From positions 6,574,001 through 6,638,000 of the forward strand of contig NZ_AP014627.1 in the NCBI RefSeq assembly GCF_001547895.1: 64,000 bases of DNA, given 5' to 3'. A program made the position numbers and the translations under genes. This DNA is from Pseudomonas sp. Os17 (lineage in GTDB: Bacteria > Pseudomonadota > Gammaproteobacteria > Pseudomonadales > Pseudomonadaceae). Shown piece by piece: positions 38,385-46,300 of the stretch. Positions within the stretch are counted from its first letter, which is position 1. Every line of letters begins with the position of its first letter. Below the pieces are notes generated by a model. That model was not told the DNA's origin. It ran no database searches and was given only the letters and a program-made list of their open reading frames with translations.

Positions 38385-38417
38385 CGGGCAAGCCGCCCCG
38401 TGGAGCTGGCTTGCCCG
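38385..38417 (-). terminator. Terminator after the FTR1 gene
   Basis: Perfect 10-bp arms CGGGCAAGCC and GGCTTGCCCG (38385-38394, 38408-38417), followed on the minus strand by TTTTGC. It precedes yaiI, separating it from the iron permease transcript. Confidence 0.75.
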
Positions 38418-38434
38418 CGATCAACCGCGCAGCG

Positions 38435-40333
38435 TCAAGAAGCCTGCAAACGCCGCTTCTCACTCAGGCGACTGCGACTATAAAGCACCACGATCGCCAG
38501 TATCGCCACCACCTGGGCTCCCAGCGAGTAGGCGTCGGCATGGATCCCCAGCCAATCGAAGTCGAAGAACGGCACCGGCCGGGTGCCGAAGATACCGGCT
38601 TCCTGCAAGGCCTTGACCCCGTGCCCGGCGAACACCACCGACAAGGCGCAGAGCAGCGCCGCGTTGATGCCGAAGAACAGCGCCAGCGGCAGCTTGGCCG
38701 ACCCCCGCAGGATCACCCAGGCCAGGCCCACCAGCAGCACCAGGGCGGTGGCGCCGCCAGCAAGTACCGCGTTGTGCCCCGCAGGTCCCGCCTGCAGCCA
38801 CAGGGTTTCGTAGAACAGGATCACCTCGAACAGCTCGCGATACACCGAGAAGAACGCCAGGACGGCAAAGCCGAAACGCCCGCCACCGCCCACCAGGCTG
38901 CTCTTGATGTAGTCCTGCCAGGCCGCCGCATGCCGGCGGTCGTGCATCCACACCCCGAGCCACAGCACCATGACGCTGGCGAACAGCGCGGTAGCGCCTT
39001 CCAGCAGCTCGCGCTGGGAACCGCTGACGTCGATCACATAAGCCGCCAGAGCCCAGGTGCCCAAGCCCGCCAGCAGCGCCAGGCCCCAGCCAACGTTGAC
39101 ACTGCGCACCGCCGATTGCTGGCCGGTGTTGCGCAGGAAGGCAAGGATCGCCGCCAGCACCAGGATCGCTTCCAGGCCTTCGCGCAGCAGGATCAGCAAA
39201 CCGGAGATAAAGCTCAGCGACCAACTCAGGCTGTCGCCGCCCAAAAGCCCGGCCGACTCCTTGAGCTTGGCCTTGGCCGCATCCAGGCGCTGCTCGGCCT
39301 GAGCCACCGGCAAACCGTCCTGCAACGACTGACGGTAGGCCATCAGGGCTTTTTCCGTGTCCTTGCGCACCGTGGCATCGACGTTGTCCAGGGAGCTTTC
39401 CACCAGCTCGAAACCTTCCAGGTACGCCGCTACCGACAGGTCATAGGCCTGTTCATGATCGCCGTTGCGATAGGCCGCGAGACTCTTGTCCAGGGTCGAT
39501 GCGGTGTAGTCGAGCAACTGCCCCGGACCACGCTTGACCTGAGGCGGCTGGGCCCGCTGGGTGCGGAAGGTGGCGGCTGCCTGCGGGCCTTGGGCGGCCA
39601 GCACTTCAGCGGGCGTCTGCCGGGCCAGGTCGGCCAGGTTGAAGCCCTGCTCGCCCTTGGCCGCCGCCGGGTCGGCGCTGAACCCGGCAATGTAGGTGGC
39701 CAGATCCCAACGTTGACGGTCATCCAGCTGATCGGCGAAGGCCGGCATGTCCGTGCCTTCGACCCCCAGCCCCAGGGTGTTGTAGACCGCGTACAGGCTC
39801 AGGCGATCAAGGCGCTCGGCATCCCGCAGATTGGCCGGCGGCGGGGTCATGCCGACGCCGGCCGGACCATCGCCGGCGCCTTTCTCGCCGTGGCACACCG
39901 AGCAATGCTGGGCATACAGCGGCGCACCGCGGCTCGGATCCGGGGTGATCACCGGCGCCTGGCTGACCTCATAGGCCACCGCCAGCTTGGCCCCCATCTG
40001 CCGCGCCAGACGTGCCACCTGGCCGCCTTGGACACGCTCGTCCACCGCCTTGCGCAGGCTGGCGATGCCCTGCTCCAGCTCGGCCTTCTCCGGCTTGGCC
40101 GGCAGCTCGGCGATCAGCCCCTGCAAGACCCCGAGAAACTCCACCTGCTCGCGGTATTCGGACTCGTCGACGACCTTGCCGGCTTCAACCGTGGGCGGGT
40201 AATCGGCGCCGATGTAATCCAGCAAATGCAGAGCCTTGGGCGCGCCATCGACAGTCTCGGCCAGCAGGTTGAAGCTGCAGAGCGCGAGTACCGGCAGCAC
40301 CAGCAAGGCCAGTAAACGGGAAGGGCCAGTCAT
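38435..40333 (-). CDS. Cytochrome c/FTR1-type iron permease fusion
   Basis: 632 residues. Signal-like N-terminus 1-26 (LLALLVLPVLALCSFNLLA), periplasmic region with a class-I heme site CSVCH (C144, C147, H148; likely axial Met in TDMPAF), helical segment 250-360, then a seven-span FTR1 permease domain from about 368. The iron motifs are REGLE (384-388) and RELFE (499-503), the E-x-x-E pattern of Ftr1 iron permeases. In yeast Ftr1 works with a multicopper oxidase; here a fused cytochrome c may handle the redox step. No oxidase gene is adjacent. Stands alone, divergent from the lipoprotein cluster; no convincing Fur box in the 242-bp gap. Confidence 0.92.
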   Translation of the reverse strand: MTGPSRLLALLVLPVLALCSFNLLAETVDGAPKALHLLDYIGADYPPTVEAGKVVDESEYREQVEFLGVLQGLIAELPAKPEKAELEQGIASLRKAVDERVQGGQVARLARQMGAKLAVAYEVSQAPVITPDPSRGAPLYAQHCSVCHGEKGAGDGPAGVGMTPPPANLRDAERLDRLSLYAVYNTLGLGVEGTDMPAFADQLDDRQRWDLATYIAGFSADPAAAKGEQGFNLADLARQTPAEVLAAQGPQAAATFRTQRAQPPQVKRGPGQLLDYTASTLDKSLAAYRNGDHEQAYDLSVAAYLEGFELVESSLDNVDATVRKDTEKALMAYRQSLQDGLPVAQAEQRLDAAKAKLKESAGLLGGDSLSWSLSFISGLLILLREGLEAILVLAAILAFLRNTGQQSAVRSVNVGWGLALLAGLGTWALAAYVIDVSGSQRELLEGATALFASVMVLWLGVWMHDRRHAAAWQDYIKSSLVGGGGRFGFAVLAFFSVYRELFEVILFYETLWLQAGPAGHNAVLAGGATALVLLVGLAWVILRGSAKLPLALFFGINAALLCALSVVFAGHGVKALQEAGIFGTRPVPFFDFDWLGIHADAYSLGAQVVAILAIVVLYSRSRLSEKRRLQAS

Positions 40334-40575
40334 GAACGAATCTCAAATGGAAATACGAAGTAACATATTGTTCACTCCCAGTGAGTTTCACTCAAGGCTT
40401 ATCCGTCTGTTGAAACACTTGCGCCGACCACCGCCTGCCCAACGGCATCCGCCCGCCGACCGTGTGACAAGCGCTCAAGCCGGCCACCACGACCCGATAG
40501 CCCTTCCCTGCCCACTGCCTGCCGCTGATAATGCGCCACCTCTTGCAGGTCTCGTTCAGGGAAGAAACACCATCT

Positions 40576-41946
40576 ATGACCCGCTGCCTCATACCCTTGC
40601 TGATGTCGATCCTGCTGCTGTTGAGCGGCTGTTCGATCTTTCGCAACTACGACCTGGAGCTGCAACAGACCAACCAGCAACTGCAAGCAGGCAATGTCGA
40701 CGGCGCCCTGGACCTGCTGGAGCAGCACAATCCCTGGCAAGACAAGGACCTGCTCTATTACTTCGAGAAAGGCGAACTGCTGCGGGCCAAGGGCGACTTG
40801 ATTGGCAGCCAGCTGGCCTGGCGCCGGGCCGACCGGGTGGTGTTCACCTGGGAAGAATCGGTGAAGTTCGACAGCGCCAAATACCTGGCCCAATTCGGTA
40901 GCTACCTGATCAACGACAAGGTCCGGCGCTACGAAGGCTACGACTACGAAAAGATCATGCTCACCACCCAGATCGCGATCAACCACCTAGCCCTGCACGA
41001 CTTCGATGGCGCGCGCATCGAGATCAAGAAGACCCACGAGCGCGAAGCGCTGATTGCCGAACTGCGCGACAAGCAGTACCTGCAACTCGAAGAGCAGGCC
41101 CACAACCTGGGCATCAACGTGCGCTACCAGGATCTGCAGGGCTACCCGGTGGCCACCCTGGACGCTCCGGAAGTGCTGGAGCTGAAAAATAGCTACCAGA
41201 GCGCCTTCAGCCATTATCTGGCCGGCTACCTCTACGAAGCACTGGGCGAAAGAGGCCTGGCCGCCGCTGGTTATCGCCAGGCGATTGAGCTGCGCCCCCA
41301 TACCCCGCTGCTGGAACAAGCCTTACGCAGCCTCGATCGCCCCACCGCCAAGGCCAATGAAAGCGATGTGCTAATCATTGTACAAAACGGCCTCGCACCG
41401 GCCCGGGGCTCAGTGCAGTTGCCGGTAACCGTGGAGTTTGAGGGCCAGCCGATCCCAACCCTGATGTCATTTCCCATCATACTCGCAGACACCTCCACCC
41501 ACCCCGTGGAACAGCTCAGTGTGGATGGTCGCAAACAGCCGCTGACCGCCCTCAACAGCATCAGCGCCATGTCACGCAGGGCCCTGCGCGACGACATGCC
41601 CGGGATCATCCTGCGTACCACCTATCGCGCCCAGGCCTACGCCGCCTACCAAGCCCAACAATTGAAGAAAGACCCTGAGCGAGCCAAGGAGAAACAGCGG
41701 CTCAACATGCTGATCGAAGACGCTGACACCCGTACCTGGCGCACGCTGCCGGACACCACCCTGATAGCCCGTTTACGCCTAAAAAAAGGTCAGCACCAGT
41801 TTGCTCTGGGCAAGACCGCGCAACTGGTGCTCAAACTGGACCAACGTTTCCAGGTCATCTGCCTGCGCAGAGTGGGCGACCAGATATTCGTCATCGCTCC
41901 CGCGCCAGAAGAGCGAAAGCCGCTCGCAGCGATATTCGGCGGTTAA
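40576..41946 (+). CDS. COG3014-type TPR-like lipoprotein, copy 1
   Basis: 456 residues with a lipobox (LLLLSGC, C19) so predicted outer-membrane lipoprotein after signal peptidase II. Helical repeats follow (LLYYFEKGELLRAKGDL, EGYDYEKIMLTTQ, NSYQSAFSHYLAGYLYEALG), then a C-terminal beta-rich part with SRRALRDDMPGIILRTT. It is a paralogue of the next gene, near 70 percent identical over the first 270 residues by eye, and the upstream leader (TTCAGGGAAGAA) is shared as well. It lacks the Lys/Ala linker and the glycine-rich hydrophobic segment of copy 2 and uses more AT-rich codons near its 3' end. A GATAAT-like -10 lies at about 40527. Function unknown. Confidence 0.85.
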   Translation: MTRCLIPLLMSILLLLSGCSIFRNYDLELQQTNQQLQAGNVDGALDLLEQHNPWQDKDLLYYFEKGELLRAKGDLIGSQLAWRRADRVVFTWEESVKFDSAKYLAQFGSYLINDKVRRYEGYDYEKIMLTTQIAINHLALHDFDGARIEIKKTHEREALIAELRDKQYLQLEEQAHNLGINVRYQDLQGYPVATLDAPEVLELKNSYQSAFSHYLAGYLYEALGERGLAAAGYRQAIELRPHTPLLEQALRSLDRPTAKANESDVLIIVQNGLAPARGSVQLPVTVEFEGQPIPTLMSFPIILADTSTHPVEQLSVDGRKQPLTALNSISAMSRRALRDDMPGIILRTTYRAQAYAAYQAQQLKKDPERAKEKQRLNMLIEDADTRTWRTLPDTTLIARLRLKKGQHQFALGKTAQLVLKLDQRFQVICLRRVGDQIFVIAPAPEERKPLAAIFGG

Positions 41947-42000
41947 TGCGCAGCCGCTCACATAGTGGCCAACTACATATCAATCTGACCTTAAAAAGCC

Positions 42001-42029
42001 ATTACATCACCCGGAACCACGTTTATAAT
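42001..42029 (+). promoter_or_regulatory. Sigma70-type promoter of the main lipoprotein operon
   Basis: ATTACA (42001-42006), 17-bp spacer, perfect TATAAT (42024-42029). Transcription would start about 42036 and give a leader of some 136 nt before copy 2, so copy 2 and the genes after it can be transcribed independently of copy 1. Confidence 0.75.
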
Positions 42030-42088
42030 GCCGCGCCCTCGTTATCGCGAGATGGCATTTAAGCTCCTTTTTTTTATGAGGAATTGGC

Positions 42089-42310
42089 ATGGTAGCCAGC
42101 GCTCCTGCCAGTGGGTTCGTCCAGCCCGACCCGCACGCCCGGCTGTCTCATTCAGGGAAGAAGAAGTACCCATGGCATCCCGCGCCCTCACTTCGATTGC
42201 GCTTGGCGCAGTCACTCTGCTTGCAGGCTGTTCGGCCTTCCGCAGCTACGACAACGAGCTCCAGGAAACCAACCAGCAACTGCGCGCCGGCAACCTCGAT
42301 GCCGCCCTGA
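42089..42310 (+). other. Possible leader ORF overlapping the lipoprotein start
   Basis: 73-codon frame in the promoter-proximal leader whose ATG is 7 bases after a strong GAGG, better than the site of the real gene. It runs out of frame across the lipoprotein start at 42172 and ends inside it. Composition after about residue 30 is that of a shadow frame, so if real it would act by translational coupling or as a short regulatory leader rather than as a protein. Confidence 0.3.
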
Positions 42311-43665
42311 TCCTGCTGGAAAAGAACAACAAGGGCGAAGACAAGGACCTGCTCTACTACTTCGAAAAGGGTGAGTTGCTGCGGGCCAAGGGCGACCTCA
42401 ATGGCAGCCAGGCCGCCTGGGGCCATGCCGATCAGGTGGTGGCCAGCTGGGAAGACTCGGTCAAGCTCGATACCGACAAGTACCTGGCCCAGTTCGGCAG
42501 CTTCCTGGTCAACGACAAGGTCCGCCGCTACGAAGGCTATGACTATGAAAAAGTCATGCTGACCACCCAGATGGCCATGAACCTGCTGGCCGGCAATGAC
42601 TTCGACGGCGCCCGCATGGCGATCAAGAAGACCCACGAGCGCGAAGCGGTGATCGCCGAACTGCGCGACAAGGAATACCTCAAGCGCGAGGACGAAGCCG
42701 AGAAGCAAGGGGTCAAGACCGAGTACAAGGACCTCAAGGGCTATCCGGTGGAAGCCCTCGACGCGCCGGACGTGGTCAACCTGAAAAACAGCTACCAGAG
42801 CGCCTTCAGCCACTACCTGGCCGGCTTCGTCTACGAAGCCCTGGGCGAGAAGGACCTGGCCGCGCCCGGCTACCGCAAGGCCGCCGAACTGCGCCCCAAC
42901 ACGCCCCTGCTGGAACAGGCCCTGCTGAACCTGGACGCCCCGGTGGAGCCGGTCAAAGTCGAGGCCCCGAGCAAGTCTTCGACCAAGTCCAAGCGCAAGG
43001 CTGCGGCCAAGGCCCCCGCCAAGGCGCCGGCGGTGCCAGCCCTGGCTGAAGATGAAAGTGACGTACTGATCGTGGTGCAAAGCGGCCTGGCCCCGGCCCG
43101 GGATTCGGTGCGCATTCCCCTGCCGCTGCCGATCAACGGCAATCTGGTGATCACCCCGCTGTCGTTCCCGGTGATCAAGCCCGACACCTCGACCCAGACC
43201 CTCGCCCAGATCGGCATCGACGGCCAGCCGCAGAACCTGACCCTGCTCAACAGCACCACCGCCATGTCCCGCCGCGCCCTGCGCGACGACATGCCGGGGA
43301 TCATCCTGCGCACCACCGTGCGCGCCGTGACCCGTGGTGTGGCGCAGAAGAACCTCAATGAGGTCAACCCGCTGGCCGGCCTGGCCGTGGGCCTGGCTTC
43401 AGCGGTGACCGAAGGTGCCGACACCCGCACCTGGCGCACCCTGCCGGACAACACCCAAGTGGCCCGCCTGCGCCTGAAGCGGGGCGAACACCGCCTGAAC
43501 CTGGCCAACGCCCAGGGCGGCACCCAGGTGCAGGTCAAAGTGGACCAGCGCTATCAGGTCATCGCCCTGCGGGTCGTCGGCAACCAGGTATTCAGCAGCG
43601 GTCTGGCCGCACAAGTGATCCCGAACAACGCCGGCCAGAACATGGCCAGCAACCAACGTCCTTAA
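42172..43665 (+). CDS. COG3014-type TPR-like lipoprotein, copy 2
   Basis: 497 residues, lipobox VTLLAGC (C20). Same helical-repeat architecture as copy 1 (EDKDLLYYFEKGELL, DKVRRYEGYDYEK, SYQSAFSHYLAGFVYEALGEKDLA), plus two segments absent there: a Lys/Ala/Pro linker about 262-296 and a hydrophobic Gly/Ala segment NPLAGLAVGLASAV (399-412) that looks membrane-active. The C-terminal domain shares TRTWRTLPDNTQVARLRL with copy 1. Start ATG 42172, ribosome site GAAGAAG. Followed 12 bp later by the ycfL-type gene, and likely the lead gene of a four-gene operon. Predicted periplasmic outer-membrane-anchored protein; role unknown. Confidence 0.87.
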   Translation: MASRALTSIALGAVTLLAGCSAFRSYDNELQETNQQLRAGNLDAALILLEKNNKGEDKDLLYYFEKGELLRAKGDLNGSQAAWGHADQVVASWEDSVKLDTDKYLAQFGSFLVNDKVRRYEGYDYEKVMLTTQMAMNLLAGNDFDGARMAIKKTHEREAVIAELRDKEYLKREDEAEKQGVKTEYKDLKGYPVEALDAPDVVNLKNSYQSAFSHYLAGFVYEALGEKDLAAPGYRKAAELRPNTPLLEQALLNLDAPVEPVKVEAPSKSSTKSKRKAAAKAPAKAPAVPALAEDESDVLIVVQSGLAPARDSVRIPLPLPINGNLVITPLSFPVIKPDTSTQTLAQIGIDGQPQNLTLLNSTTAMSRRALRDDMPGIILRTTVRAVTRGVAQKNLNEVNPLAGLAVGLASAVTEGADTRTWRTLPDNTQVARLRLKRGEHRLNLANAQGGTQVQVKVDQRYQVIALRVVGNQVFSSGLAAQVIPNNAGQNMASNQRP

Positions 43666-43677
43666 GCGGAGCCCCCC

Positions 43678-44049
43678 ATGCGCTTGAAACTTCTCGCTGT
43701 CGCCGCACTGGCCCTACTGGCCGGTTGCGCCACCCCGCCTCCTCCCGCCCCCGGCAGTGCCGCGAGCAAGGTGGTGGTGATGAACAAGTTCAACAACATC
43801 GCCATCGGCGCGATGCGGGTCGCCCGTGAAAACGGCTTCCTGACGGTCAAGGTGGCGCTGAACAACACCAGCCACACCAACATGACGATGTACTACCGCT
43901 TCGTCTGGCTGGGCGACGACGGCTTCCCGGTGGCCGACGAAGAAAGCTGGAAAGTCTTCAACCTGTACGCGGCCCAGGCCACCTTCCTGCCGGCCATTGC
44001 GCCGGTGCCCAAGGCCACCGACTTCCGCCTGGAAGTCAAAACCCAATAA
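43678..44049 (+). CDS. ycfL: YcfL-family lipoprotein (DUF1425)
   Basis: 123 residues with lipobox LALLAGC (C17). The YcfL-type core includes LTVKVALNNTSHTNMTMYYRFVW and the following LGDDGFPVADEESW. In E. coli ycfL lies directly upstream of lpoB, and the same order is kept here. Confidence 0.85.
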   Translation: MRLKLLAVAALALLAGCATPPPPAPGSAASKVVVMNKFNNIAIGAMRVARENGFLTVKVALNNTSHTNMTMYYRFVWLGDDGFPVADEESWKVFNLYAAQATFLPAIAPVPKATDFRLEVKTQ

Positions 44050-44082
44050 GCCGTCCCTGAACCCGATCAAGAGAGCACTTCC

Positions 44083-44670
44083 ATGTTTGCACGCTTTTCC
44101 TTCCTCGCCGTGGTCGCCCTGCTGGCCAGCGGCTGCGCCAACAACTCCCCCGTCCTGGGCGGCAAGAACATCAGCTACGGCGACAGCAAGGCCGTGGAGC
44201 TGGTGACCAACGAGTTCGGTTCCACCGACCTGCAGATGATCGCCGAATCCATGACCCGCTCCCTGGCCCAGTCCGGCATCCTCCAGGGCCGCCCGGTGGT
44301 GCAGGTCTACGACGTGAAGAACAAGACCAGCGAGTACATCGATACCCGCGAGATCACCACCTCGATCAAGACCCAGCTGATGAAATCCGGCACCGCCCGC
44401 TTCGCCAGCGACAACACCGCGATGCAGAGCCAGGTCGACCAGCTCAAGCTGCAGAACCAGAGCGGCCTGTACAAGAAGTCCACCGTGGCCAAGACCGGCA
44501 ACATGGTCGCCGCCAAGTACCGTCTTGAGGGCTCCATCAGCTCCATCGTCAAGCGCAGCAGCGACTACAAGGACGTCTTCTACAAATTCAGCCTGCAACT
44601 GATCGACGTCGAGAGCGGTCTGGCCGAGTGGATGGACGAGAAAGAGATCCGCAAGACCACGGAGCGCTAA
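44083..44670 (+). CDS. lpoB: LpoB-like penicillin-binding protein activator lipoprotein
   Basis: 195 residues, lipobox ALLASGC (C18), short linker, then the LpoB domain: SMTRSLAQSGILQGRPVVQVYDVKNKTSEYIDT and the C-terminal mark GLAEWMDEKEIRK. In E. coli LpoB crosses the periplasm from the outer membrane and stimulates PBP1B. The disordered N-terminal linker here is only about 10-20 residues, shorter than in E. coli, which would limit its reach. Pseudomonas is known to use a different activator (LpoP), so this protein may have another partner. Confidence 0.85.
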   Translation: MFARFSFLAVVALLASGCANNSPVLGGKNISYGDSKAVELVTNEFGSTDLQMIAESMTRSLAQSGILQGRPVVQVYDVKNKTSEYIDTREITTSIKTQLMKSGTARFASDNTAMQSQVDQLKLQNQSGLYKKSTVAKTGNMVAAKYRLEGSISSIVKRSSDYKDVFYKFSLQLIDVESGLAEWMDEKEIRKTTER

Positions 44671-44673
44671 GCA

Positions 44674-45417
44674 ATGCGTGCATGGATTGGCATCCTGGCC
44701 CTGGCCTGTGCGTTCAGCGCGCAGGCGGCCCCGAAAGTCGCAGTCATGGACCTGGCCTACCAGGAACGTGTGCAGGAATACATTCACGTGGTCTCGGCCC
44801 AGCAGAGCTACCGCGAGGGCTACTACAGCTCCAGCGGCTCGGCCAGCTACAACGAACTGGAATCGAGCACCAGTTACATCGAGGAAGGCGAACTGCGCAA
44901 GTTCACCGGTGATATCAAGGGCGGGATCCTCAAGTCCGGGATGTTCCAGCTGGTGCAGGGCTCGCCCCACACCGACGCGTCCAAGACCAACGTCTACGAC
45001 ATCATCAAGCGCATCAAGGCCGGCAACTTCAAGGGTGCCGACTACGTGCTGTTCGGCACCGTGTCGGACATCGACTTCACCCAGGACATCAACGAGCTGG
45101 CCAATACCGACAGCTACTCGGCGGTGCTGGGCCTGACCCTGGTGGCGGATTTCAGCCTGATCAACACCCGCACCTTCGAGATCACCTCGGCGTTCACCGC
45201 CATGGGCGAAGGCCAGGACACCAAGCTGGTGAACAGCCGGGACATCCGTGTCTCGCTGAACCGTCCGCGGGTGGTGCGTGAAGTCTCCAAGGCCCTGGGC
45301 GAGGACGTCACCCGGCAAATGGCCGAGCAGTTGGGTCGCGGTGGCTACGAGCAACCGGGGCAGGCGCCGATGCGCAACAACCTGCCGCGGGACACTGCCC
45401 CCGTGATCCTGCGTTAA
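44674..45417 (+). CDS. Periplasmic CsgG/LpoB-like protein
   Basis: 247 residues with a type-I signal peptide (cleavage after SAQA, residue 18) and no lipid cysteine at the right place. APKVAVMDLAYQ at the mature start and the ADYVLFGTVSDIDF segment recall the CsgG/LpoB nucleotide-binding-like fold, and NSRDIRVSLNRPRVVREVSKALG follows. Last gene of the cluster, 3 bp after lpoB with a ribosome site inside it, so stoichiometric coupling is likely. Could be a soluble partner of the lipoproteins; function unknown. Confidence 0.75.
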   Translation: MRAWIGILALACAFSAQAAPKVAVMDLAYQERVQEYIHVVSAQQSYREGYYSSSGSASYNELESSTSYIEEGELRKFTGDIKGGILKSGMFQLVQGSPHTDASKTNVYDIIKRIKAGNFKGADYVLFGTVSDIDFTQDINELANTDSYSAVLGLTLVADFSLINTRTFEITSAFTAMGEGQDTKLVNSRDIRVSLNRPRVVREVSKALGEDVTRQMAEQLGRGGYEQPGQAPMRNNLPRDTAPVILR

Positions 45418-45431
45418 GCCGTATGCAAACG

Positions 45432-45463
45432 AAAAAGGCGACCCGCTGGGTCGCCTTTTTTTG
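45432..45463. terminator. Bidirectional terminator ending the lipoprotein operon and the LysE gene
   Basis: AAAAAGGCGACCC-GCT-GGGTCGCCTTTTTTT, a strong hairpin with T-runs on both strands between convergent genes. Confidence 0.93.
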
Positions 45464-45476
45464 TTCCTGCAAAACC

Positions 45477-46109
45477 TTAGGTCGCCGCTTTGCGGATGGT
45501 CGCCAGAAAGCCCGCGGCACCGAGGAACAGGCCGGCGAAGGTGCGATTCATGCGCCGCTGCTGGACCGGGGTGCGCAACAGGCGCAGGACCTTGGACGCC
45601 AGCCCGGTGTAGCCGGCCATGACAATCAGGTCGACCACGATCATGGTGGCGCCGAGGATCAGGTACTGCTTGACCAGGGGCGCATGGGGATCGATGAACT
45701 GCGGCAGCACCGCCAGCATGAACACCAGGGCCTTGGGGTTGCTGATGTTCACCAGGAAGCCGCGGAACATCAGGGCCAGGGGCTTGCCGATGGGACGGAC
45801 CGCGGCGTCATCGCTCAGATCGCTGGGCAGCGCACGCCATTGCTTGACCGCCAGGTACACCAGGTAGGCCACACCGAACCACTTGATGGCATAGAAGGCG
45901 GTAGCCGAGGCCGCGAGGATGGCACCGACACCGGCGGCGACAATGGCAATCTGCATGGCCAGGCCCAGCTGCAGGCCCAGGGCGTTCCAGTAACCGCGCC
46001 AGAAGCCGTATTGCAGGCCGCAGGACATCGACGCAATCGCGCCGGCTCCCGGAGAAAGACTGATTACCCAACTGGCGGCAAAGAACGCCAGCCATGTCTC
46101 AAGCACCAT
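45477..46109 (-). CDS. LysE/RhtB-family amino acid exporter
   Basis: 210 residues, about six membrane segments, family signature LSPGAGAIASMSCGLQYG near residue 18-35 and FRGFLVNISNPKALVFMLAVLPQF near the middle. Exports amino acids or derivatives; substrate not predictable. Upstream lies a 191-bp gap with a strong REP palindrome. Confidence 0.9.
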   Translation of the reverse strand: MVLETWLAFFAASWVISLSPGAGAIASMSCGLQYGFWRGYWNALGLQLGLAMQIAIVAAGVGAILAASATAFYAIKWFGVAYLVYLAVKQWRALPSDLSDDAAVRPIGKPLALMFRGFLVNISNPKALVFMLAVLPQFIDPHAPLVKQYLILGATMIVVDLIVMAGYTGLASKVLRLLRTPVQQRRMNRTFAGLFLGAAGFLATIRKAAT

Positions 46110-46206
46110 TGCACACCTCGGATCGAATTGGTCGTGACTGCCTAAGCTAATCCTCCGACCCGCGGCTGACTATATTTTTTTCGCCCAAAGCTGATTCACG
46201 GCCCTG

Positions 46207-46289
46207 TAGCCGCTGCCGCAGGCTGCGATAGGTCCGCAGGACCAGGGGCAATAGCTGCGCAGCCGTTCGCAGCCTGCGGCAGCGGCTAC
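46207..46289. repeat. Perfect 23-bp inverted repeat, REP family 2
   Basis: Arms at 46207-46229 and 46267-46289 are exact inverted copies (GTAGCCGCTGCCGCAGGCTG... and its complement), separated by 37 bp. This sequence type differs from the REP pairs at 20306 and 32806. It lies between the LysE and MscS genes. Confidence 0.8.
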
Positions 46290-46300
46290 GGAGGAAGGGA

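Noticed and set aside
41947..42171. CRISPR or tandem repeat in the gap between lipoprotein copies
   Set aside because: Only the shared leader motif occurs, once before each gene; no array is present.
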